Under the pieces are notes generated by a model. It saw only the letters and a program-made list of their open reading frames with translations, had not been told where the DNA came from and searched no databases. Source: Thiobacillus sp. SCUT-2 (GTDB taxonomy: Bacteria; Pseudomonadota; Gammaproteobacteria; Burkholderiales; Thiobacillaceae). From it: a DNA stretch of 64,000 nt. Position 1 is the stretch's first letter. Each line of letters starts with the position of its first letter. The stretch spans positions 1 through 64,000 of the forward strand of contig NZ_CP141769.1 in assembly GCF_035621355.1 (NCBI RefSeq), in the 5' to 3' direction. A program made the position numbers and the translations under genes. This document shows, one piece after another, positions 58,060 to 64,000 of this stretch.

Positions 58060-58817
58060 CCGTCAATTCCTCCATCCAGGTGCTCGACCGGGCGATGGCG
58101 CTCGTCGCCGTCATGGCGCGCTCGCCGGGCCCGGTGAGCCTGAGCCGGCTGGCCGGCGAAGCCGGGCTGCATACCGCCAGCGCGCACCGCATTCTCGGCG
58201 CGCTGATGGCGCATGGCCTGGTCGAGAAGACCGGCGCCGGGGCCTATGATCTGGGCGTGCGCTGGCTCGAAGTGGGCAATCGCTTGCGCGCGCGCCTGAA
58301 CATCCGCCAGGTGGCGATGCCTTTCATGCAGCGCCTGGCCGAGCAAACGGGCGAGACGGTGAACCTCATCGTGCGTCGCGGCGACGAGGCCGTCTACGTC
58401 GAGCGCGTGACCGGCGGCCAGACGCTGATCCAGGTCGTCCAGGTGGTCGGCGCGCACGCCCCGCTGCACGTCACCGCGGTGGGCAAGATCTTTCTCGCCG
58501 AAGACAGCGCGAGCGGCGTGATGGGCTACGCCGAGCGCACCCGCCTGCCGGCGTACACCCCGAATACGCTGACCACGCTCGAGCGCCTCAACGCGGAACT
58601 CGCGACCATCCGCCGCGAGCAGCTTGCGTATGACCGCGAGGAGGCCGAACTGGGTGTCGCCTGCATCGGCGCCCCCGTCCGCGACGCCGAGGGCAAGCTC
58701 GTCGCCGGGCTGTCGATCTCGGCCCCGGCCGACCGCCACAAGCCGGGCTGGGCCGAGGCCCTGCGCGCGGCCGCCGACCAGACGGGTGCCGCCCTCGGCT
58801 ACCCGGGCGGAACCTGA
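58053..58817 (+). CDS. IclR-family transcriptional regulator
   Basis: A 254-residue regulator with an N-terminal winged helix-turn-helix (about 8-65, VSLSRLAGEAGLHTASAHRIL) and the IclR effector-binding domain (about 80-250, ETVNLIVRRGDEAVYVERVTG and GVACIGAPVRDAEGKLVAGLS). IclR proteins usually sense a small metabolite and repress a neighbouring catabolic operon. It is divergent from the phosphoketolase-like gene. No ribosome binding site is visible before the ATG, which lies within operator 3. Confidence 0.93.
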   Translation: MKTVNSSIQVLDRAMALVAVMARSPGPVSLSRLAGEAGLHTASAHRILGALMAHGLVEKTGAGAYDLGVRWLEVGNRLRARLNIRQVAMPFMQRLAEQTGETVNLIVRRGDEAVYVERVTGGQTLIQVVQVVGAHAPLHVTAVGKIFLAEDSASGVMGYAERTRLPAYTPNTLTTLERLNAELATIRREQLAYDREEAELGVACIGAPVRDAEGKLVAGLSISAPADRHKPGWAEALRAAADQTGAALGYPGGT

Positions 58818-58933
58818 ACGCGGGGTTGACGAGTCGCCGGGGGGGCCGGCCGAACCCCGGGAATCCTTGCCGCGTCGCCCCTGGCCGCGCCACGACGCTT
58901 GCGGAGCGGCGCGTTTATTGGCACTGTGCCGCC

Positions 58934-59959
58934 ATGACGACTTCCCCCGGGCCCAGGGCCGCCACCCGCTACCAGATCGCCGCCTGGGTGATCATGGCGG
59001 CTGGCCTCCTGCTGGCCCTCGCCCTGCATCTCCTGCCCGCGCTGCTGGCGGGCCTGCTGGTGTCCCAACTGGTGCACCTGCTCGCCCCGCGCTTCGTCAT
59101 CGGCCGCCTGGACCACGCCTGGGCCAAGATCCTCGTGGTCTCGCTCATCACGCTCATCGTCCTCGGCGCACTCAGCGGCTTCAGTGCCGCCATCATCCTT
59201 TACCTCCGCACCGAAGGCGGCCTGGCGGGCCTGCTGACCAAGATGGCGGAGATCGTCGAGAACTCGCGCGCCTTGCTGCCGTTGTGGGCCGCCGCGTGGC
59301 TGCCGCATGGGGACGTTTCGGCGACCCGCGACGTCCTCGTCGAGTGGCTGCGCACCCATGCCCTGGAGATCCGGCAGTTCAGCGGCGCCGCCGGAAAGGG
59401 CCTGCTTCATTTCATCATCGGCCTGATCATCGGCAGCTTCGTCGCCTTGCGCGAGGCCAGCGCGGGCGGCGCGCGCGCGCCCCTGGCCCAGGCCCTGGTC
59501 GAGCGGGCCAACCGCCTGGGCGACGCGTTTCGCCGCGTGGTCTTCGCGCAGGTGCGCATCTCCGCGCTCAACGCATTGCTGACGGCGGTCTACCTGATGG
59601 GCGTGCTGCAGGCCTTTGGCGTCCACCTGCCGTTCACCAAGACCATGATCGTCGTCACCTTCCTCGTCGGCCTGCTGCCCGTGCTGGGCAATCTCATTTC
59701 GAACACCATCATCGTCGTGATCTCGCTTTCGCAGTCGCTGGAGATCGCGTTCGCCTCGCTGGGCTTCCTGGTGCTCATCCACAAGCTCGAATATTTCGTG
59801 AATGCCCGTATCATCGGCGAGCAGATCCAGGCGCGCGCGTGGGAGCTGCTGATCGCCATGCTGGTCATGGAGGCGGCGTTCGGCGTGCCCGGCGTCATCG
59901 CCGCACCGATCTTCTACGCCTATATCAAGAAAGAATTGTCAGACCAGGAGCTCATCTAG
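58934..59959 (+). CDS. AI-2E-family (PerM-type) membrane protein
   Basis: A 341-residue inner-membrane protein with about seven to eight helices and the family's conserved segments near the C terminus (FLVGLLPVLGNLISNT and GFLVLIHKLEYFVNARIIG). Members have been linked to autoinducer-2 export or sodium/proton exchange; the role here is unknown. The ATG at 58934 (MTTSPGPRAATRYQ) is chosen because the first helix follows normally. It is 3 bases from the next gene. Confidence 0.88.
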   Translation: MTTSPGPRAATRYQIAAWVIMAAGLLLALALHLLPALLAGLLVSQLVHLLAPRFVIGRLDHAWAKILVVSLITLIVLGALSGFSAAIILYLRTEGGLAGLLTKMAEIVENSRALLPLWAAAWLPHGDVSATRDVLVEWLRTHALEIRQFSGAAGKGLLHFIIGLIIGSFVALREASAGGARAPLAQALVERANRLGDAFRRVVFAQVRISALNALLTAVYLMGVLQAFGVHLPFTKTMIVVTFLVGLLPVLGNLISNTIIVVISLSQSLEIAFASLGFLVLIHKLEYFVNARIIGEQIQARAWELLIAMLVMEAAFGVPGVIAAPIFYAYIKKELSDQELI

Positions 59960-59962
59960 AAC

Positions 59963-60502
59963 ATGTCGAACGACAGCGAATCCCTCGTCATCACCGCCAG
60001 CGGTGAAGACAAAATCGGCCTGGTGGAGGGCCTGACGCGCCGCATCGCGGACAGCGGCTGCAACATCGAGGAATCGCGCATGGCCGCCCTCGGCGGCCGC
60101 TTCGCGCTGCTGATGCGGGTGTCGGGCAGCTGGGACGCGCTGGCCAAGCTCGAGGCGCGCCTGCCGAGCGTCGGCGAGGAGCTGGGTCTGGCCATCATCC
60201 AGCAGCGCACCCGCCCGACGCGGGCCGCCAAGCCGCTGATTCCCTACATGGTCGACGTCACCGCACTCGATCAGCCGGGCATCGTCAACAGCCTGGCCAA
60301 TTTCTTCGCGCGCCTGCACATCAACATCGAGGCGCTCGACACCGATACCTACCCGGCGCCCCATACCGGCGCGCCGATGTTTGCCGTCCACATGACGCTG
60401 GGCATCCCGGCGGACGCGCACATCGCCACGCTGCGCGGCGATTTTCTCGACTACTGCGACGACCAGAATCTCGACGCCACCTTCGAGCCGATGCGCAGCT
60501 GA
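59963..60502 (+). CDS. GcvR-like double ACT-domain protein
   Basis: A 179-residue protein made of two ACT domains (about 5-78, SLVITASGEDKIGLVEGLTR, and 92-170, VDVTALDQPGIVNSLANFF). This is the layout of the glycine cleavage regulator GcvR. ACT domains bind amino acids, so it is likely an amino-acid-responsive regulator. It probably shares a transcript with the upstream permease gene. Confidence 0.82.
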   Translation: MSNDSESLVITASGEDKIGLVEGLTRRIADSGCNIEESRMAALGGRFALLMRVSGSWDALAKLEARLPSVGEELGLAIIQQRTRPTRAAKPLIPYMVDVTALDQPGIVNSLANFFARLHINIEALDTDTYPAPHTGAPMFAVHMTLGIPADAHIATLRGDFLDYCDDQNLDATFEPMRS

Positions 60503-60562
60503 AGAACCCTCATTTGCCCGCGCCGGCCGCCTCGTGCGGCGACCCGGCGAAAGGAATCCCGG

Positions 60563-60922
60563 ATGCCCAGTCTGCTCATCATTGCCCACGGCAGCCGCCG
60601 CGCGGCCTCCAACGACGAAGTACGCGCCCTCGCCGACGCCGTGCGTGCCCAGCCTGGGCACGACTACGCGCACGTCGAAACGGCGTTTCTCGAGCTCGCC
60701 GAGCCGAGCATTCCGCAAGGCCTCGCGGCGCTGGCGCAGAACGGCGCGACCGAGATCGTCGCGTTTCCCTACTTCCTGGCGGCAGGAACCCATGTGGCGC
60801 AGGACATTCCCGAGGCCATCGCGGCGTTCACCGCCGCGCATCCCGGCGTCGCCGTGCGGCTCACCCCTCACCTGGGGGCGGCTGCAGCCCTGCCGCGCGC
60901 CATCCTCAGCGTCGCCGGCTGA
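60563..60922 (+). CDS. CbiX-like sirohydrochlorin chelatase
   Basis: A 119-residue single-domain chelatase of the CbiX-short type, which inserts iron, cobalt or nickel into sirohydrochlorin. The catalytic His9 lies in LLIIAHGSRR, and the second motif FPYFLAAGTHV carries the other metal-binding His. Its TGA stop and the stop of the convergent gene together form the palindrome TGATCA. Confidence 0.88.
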   Translation: MPSLLIIAHGSRRAASNDEVRALADAVRAQPGHDYAHVETAFLELAEPSIPQGLAALAQNGATEIVAFPYFLAAGTHVAQDIPEAIAAFTAAHPGVAVRLTPHLGAAAALPRAILSVAG

Positions 60923-61888
60923 TCATTCGCCTTCGCTGACGCTGAGTTCGATGTAATACATCGGCACGACCTCGTCTTCCCGCCGCGCGGGAGGCTGGCT
61001 GCGCACCAGTGCCGCTTCGACGCGTGCGGCCTGCAGCGCGGGCCGGTCGATCACCGCCGGATAGAGGCGCCAATGCTTTTCGACCATTTCGGCCTGCTGG
61101 CACGCGCTCGCCTCCAGCGCGGCGCGCGTGCTCGCGTCGAGGTGCGGCAGCAGCAGCATCCAGGGTGCCTGCCAGGCGTGGTAGTCGTGCACCAGACGGG
61201 TGTGCGCCGCGTCCATGCCGGCGGTGGCGATGAACAGCGGCGGGAACGCCTCCGCCTCCAGCACCCGGCCGCGCAGGTGCTCGCCGCCCCGGAGCGTGTG
61301 CAGGCCCAGGCCGGAGCCGTCGTCGGAGCGGCGAAACCATTGCACGACGCCGCTGGCGAGACTGTTCACGTAGCGCGTGAGATAGAGGCCGGCAGACTCG
61401 GCCAGGCCGGTGATCGCCCCGCTCTGGAAACGTTCCTGCGCGGCGATGCCGGCGCGCCAGTCGAGCGGCGGCCGCGTGTCGGTTTCGCTGTCGTTGCGTA
61501 CGCTGTGCAGGAGCGCCAGCGGCTGGTCGTCGCGGCCCAGCAGCCACAGTTCGAACGGATCACGAAAGCGGAAGGGCAGGTCGCGATGCACCCTGAGCAG
61601 ATGCTCGTAGACGACCGCACCCATGTGTTCGAGCCGACGGAAGTCGTCCGACGGATAGAGCGGGCCGCGCTTGAGGCCCTTCTCGGCCGACCAGTGGCCA
61701 TAGCGGATGTCCGATATCTGCGCGCGCTTGCCCGCGCGGCCGAGGCCGTCGAGCAGCGCGTCGTTGGCGACGTAGATGTCCCACTCGATGCCGTCGGTGG
61801 TGACGGCCTCGGCCGATTCGTATCGAATGACGTGCACCACGCCGCGGAACGGGTTGAGCAGGCGCTGGGCGTAACATTCGATCTGCAT
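60923..61888 (-). CDS. Hypothetical 321-residue protein
   Basis: I do not recognise this protein. It begins MQIECYAQRLLNPFRGVVHV, has no signal peptide or membrane helix, and contains several Trp-rich segments (GIEWDIYV, YGHWSAEKG, DLPFRFRDPFELWLLG, WQAPWMLLLPHL). It ends VVPMYYIELSVSEGE. A GTG nine bases upstream (61897) is an alternative start. It has normal codon use for this genome, so it is probably a native gene. It is convergent with the chelatase. Confidence 0.65.
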   Translation of the reverse strand: MQIECYAQRLLNPFRGVVHVIRYESAEAVTTDGIEWDIYVANDALLDGLGRAGKRAQISDIRYGHWSAEKGLKRGPLYPSDDFRRLEHMGAVVYEHLLRVHRDLPFRFRDPFELWLLGRDDQPLALLHSVRNDSETDTRPPLDWRAGIAAQERFQSGAITGLAESAGLYLTRYVNSLASGVVQWFRRSDDGSGLGLHTLRGGEHLRGRVLEAEAFPPLFIATAGMDAAHTRLVHDYHAWQAPWMLLLPHLDASTRAALEASACQQAEMVEKHWRLYPAVIDRPALQAARVEAALVRSQPPARREDEVVPMYYIELSVSEGE

Positions 61889-62008
61889 GTCATGCACTTT
61901 ACATGACGCGCGATCCGATTCAAGGCAAGGCGCGGCGATCGGGCGGTGGCCACGCCTTCCGCGTTGGTGGCATAATTCGGACATTCGCATCTCTTTGGAG
62001 GAGCCACG

Positions 62009-62587
62009 ATGAAAGCGACGGTCCTGTCCCTGTCCGCCCTGGCCCTGCTGGCCGGCTGCGCGAGCAGCCCCAGCGCCGAACAGCAGGCTGCGATGGCGGC
62101 CGATGCCCGCAAGGCAGCCGGCACCCTGATCCAGCAGCTGGGCGGCGAACTGAAGGCGGCGCTTGCCGAAAAAGGCCCCGACGGCGCGATCGGCGTCTGC
62201 AAGCTGCGCGCCCCCCGGATTGCAGCGGACGTTTCCAGGCAGTCGGGCTTCACGGTCAAGCGCGTCAGCCCGAAGAACCGCAATCCCGCGGGCGTGCCGG
62301 ATGCCTGGGAAACTCAGGCGCAGGCCACCCTCGAGACGCGCCTGGCCGCGGGCGAGAAGCCCGAGACGCTGGAGACCTGGCAGGTCGTCCGCACCGCGAC
62401 CGGCAAGCAGTTCCGCTACGCGAAGGCGCTTCCCGTCCAGCCGGTCTGCCTGACCTGCCATGGCGACCCGGCGAAGATGGCCGACGGGGTGAAGGCGCGC
62501 CTGGCGGCGGACTATCCGCTCGACAAGGCGACCGGCTACGCGCCGGGCATGCTGCGCGGCATCGTGTCGGTCAAGCGCGACCTGTAG
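62009..62587 (+). CDS. Haem-binding lipoprotein (DUF3365/Tll0287-like)
   Basis: A 192-residue exported lipoprotein with the lipobox LLAGC (Cys17) and one c-type haem motif CLTCH (C147, C150, H151). The region around it (VVRTATGKQFRYAKALPVQP and CHGDPAKM) matches the DUF3365 haem sensor family, proposed to sense redox or ligands. GGAGG lies about 8 bases before the ATG. A stable hairpin follows the gene. Confidence 0.88.
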   Translation: MKATVLSLSALALLAGCASSPSAEQQAAMAADARKAAGTLIQQLGGELKAALAEKGPDGAIGVCKLRAPRIAADVSRQSGFTVKRVSPKNRNPAGVPDAWETQAQATLETRLAAGEKPETLETWQVVRTATGKQFRYAKALPVQPVCLTCHGDPAKMADGVKARLAADYPLDKATGYAPGMLRGIVSVKRDL

Positions 62588-62614
62588 GAATCCCTCCGAC
62601 AAGAAATTCCCGGG

Positions 62615-62637
62615 CGGGCGGGCTTCAGACCCGCCCG
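62615..62637 (+). terminator. Terminator-like hairpin after the haem lipoprotein gene
   Basis: CGGGCGGG-CTTCAGA-CCCGCCCG forms an 8-bp GC stem. The following sequence is only weakly T-rich (ATTCTGCCGTTTA). Confidence 0.6.
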
Positions 62638-62690
62638 ATTCTGCCGTTTAATCACCCGAAGCGCCCAGGTATGTCGCGGAGGAATGAAGC

Positions 62691-64000
62691 GTGCTGAATC
62701 GTCTCGTCGGAATGTTCAACAAGGAGCAGGCTCCCGCGCCTGCCCCACGTGCCGCGGTGCCGGCCGAGCCGGTCTCCAGGCCGGCTGAAAAAGCCCCCTC
62801 GGTCATGCGCCGCGAGGCGATGCTGGGCCGCGACCAGAAGATCGCGGCCTACACCTTCATGCTGCGCCGCGCGACCGACGACGCGAGCGACGCGGGGCTG
62901 CCGGAAGTGCAGCGCCTCTACGACGACACCCTGCTCGGCAATCTTCAGCGCATGGACATTGCGCGTCTCCTCGGCCAGCGCCACGCCTTCGTGCCGATCG
63001 CACCCGCCAGCCTCGGGCACCCGTTGATCGACGGCTGGCCGGCCGCCGGCACGGTTTGGCTGCTCAGGCTCGACGCGCAGGCCCTCGCCGATGACGCCGT
63101 CCTGGCGCGCATGACCGAGCTGAAGGCGCGCGGCTTCCAGTTCGCCGTGCAGGCCGACGAAGTCATGCGGCCCGAGCGCCACCCGGTCCTGCAACTCGCC
63201 GACTACGTCGAAGTGGACGTGAGCAGCGAGGACATTCCCGCGGTCACCGCCCAGCTGGCCGCGGTTTCCAAGATCGCCGCAGGGAAGAAGTTTGTCGCGA
63301 CCGACGTGCAGACGCTGGAAGCCTTCCACATGTGCCACAAGCTCCAGTTCGCCCTCTTCATGGGCCCCTTCATCACGCGCCACGAAACGCTCGCCAGTCC
63401 CACCATGGGCCCGTCGCGCGCCAAGGTGCTCGACTTGATGAACCGGGTGCGCACCGGCGCCGAGCAGCCTGAGCTCGCGGCGCAGTTCCGCCAGGACCCC
63501 GCCTTGTCGGTACGGCTGCTGCGCTACGTCAACTCGCCCGGCATGGGCCTGATGAACAAGATCGGCGGCATCGAGCAGGCGCTGATGGTGATGGGCCAGG
63601 ACAAGCTGTACCGCTGGCTCACGCTGATCCTGTTCACCGGTGGCCAGGCGCAGGAGCTCGACCACGCATTGCTGGAGAACGCGCTGGTGCGCGGGCGCGT
63701 CGCCGAGCAGCTCGCAGGCCGAGCGCTGTTCGCCAAGGCGCGCGACGAGATTTTCGTCGCCGGCCTGTTCTCGCTGCTCGACGTGGTGATGCACATGCCG
63801 ATGGAGCAGGTGCTGAAGCAGATCAGCCTGCCGGCCGAGATCACCGAGGCGCTCCTGCACCGACAGGGGCCGTACGCGCCCTACCTCGCGCTCGCGATCG
63901 CCTGCGAGCAGGACGACCAGAGCAGCATCGAGGCCCTGGCCAAGCAGATCGGCCGCGACGTGGCCGACATCAACGGCGTCCACATGGACGCGCTGCTGTG
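62691..64000 (+). CDS. EAL-HDOD-type signalling protein (truncated by window end)
   Basis: The first 436 residues of a protein without a stop in the window. After a disordered Ala/Pro start, residues about 30-215 resemble a degenerate EAL domain without the EAL motif itself. Residues from about 230 form an HDOD domain (MNRVRTGAEQPELAAQFRQDP, YVNSPGMGLMNKIGGIEQAL). Such YuxH/CdgR-type proteins link cyclic-di-GMP or stress signals to downstream partners. GGAGG about 6 bases before the GTG at 62691 decides the start. Confidence 0.85.
   Translation, partial: MLNRLVGMFNKEQAPAPAPRAAVPAEPVSRPAEKAPSVMRREAMLGRDQKIAAYTFMLRRATDDASDAGLPEVQRLYDDTLLGNLQRMDIARLLGQRHAFVPIAPASLGHPLIDGWPAAGTVWLLRLDAQALADDAVLARMTELKARGFQFAVQADEVMRPERHPVLQLADYVEVDVSSEDIPAVTAQLAAVSKIAAGKKFVATDVQTLEAFHMCHKLQFALFMGPFITRHETLASPTMGPSRAKVLDLMNRVRTGAEQPELAAQFRQDPALSVRLLRYVNSPGMGLMNKIGGIEQALMVMGQDKLYRWLTLILFTGGQAQELDHALLENALVRGRVAEQLAGRALFAKARDEIFVAGLFSLLDVVMHMPMEQVLKQISLPAEITEALLHRQGPYAPYLALAIACEQDDQSSIEALAKQIGRDVADINGVHMDALL

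Overview
The window looks like the origin end of a high-GC betaproteobacterial chromosome. It opens with dnaA-dnaN-gyrB. Most of the rest is core gene order of the kind seen in Rhodocyclales/Nitrosomonadales-type bacteria (topA-smg-dprA, def-fmt-htpX-rsmB, ntrY-ntrX-trkA-trkH, trxA-rho-rpmE). The taxon is inferred from gene order and protein character only. I see no rRNA, tRNA or CRISPR array.

Layout. 1-5341: dnaA, a short oriC-like spacer with DnaA boxes, dnaN, gyrB and a terminator. 5342-9213: an accessory, partly AT-rich island holding a DUF347-type membrane protein, decayed DNA, a small three-helix membrane protein and an unrecognised 451-residue protein. An attC-like folded site separates the last two genes. 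9214-15618 (minus strand): hupB, a degenerate receiver protein, topA, smg, dprA and a LysM protein. 15777-26973 (plus): def, fmt, htpX, rsmB, then a tightly overlapped run of a DUF4390 protein, ntrY, ntrX, trkA, trkH and a TPR protein, then yggX. NtrX has lost its ATPase and sigma-54 motifs. 27036-30027 (minus): phoU, a small anchored protein, a Nudix-ThiE fusion and an AAA+ ATPase. 30164-32633 (plus): a c-type cytochrome and both E1 subunits of a 2-oxoacid dehydrogenase, without E2 or E3.

32642-43489 (minus): two FMN-binding-fold proteins behind argJ, small conserved proteins, a methyltransferase, the AddAB recombination nuclease and a seven-iron ferredoxin. 43646-49313 (plus): trxA, rho, rpmE, an M48 peptidase, a membrane glycosyltransferase-like protein and mobA. 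49323-57945 (minus): a metallo-beta-lactamase-fold hydrolase, glycolate oxidase glcD-glcE-glcF with a VOC protein inside it, a DUF1537-type acid-sugar kinase and a phosphoketolase/transketolase-like enzyme. The last faces a divergent IclR regulator, with three palindromes in the shared promoter. 58934-64000: an AI-2E-family permease, a GcvR-like ACT protein, a CbiX-like chelatase, a hypothetical, a haem lipoprotein and the start of an HDOD protein that runs off the window.

The two places most worth following are the possible integron-type cassettes at 6.9-8.9 kb and the IclR-controlled kinase plus phosphoketolase-like locus next to glycolate oxidase at 52-58 kb.
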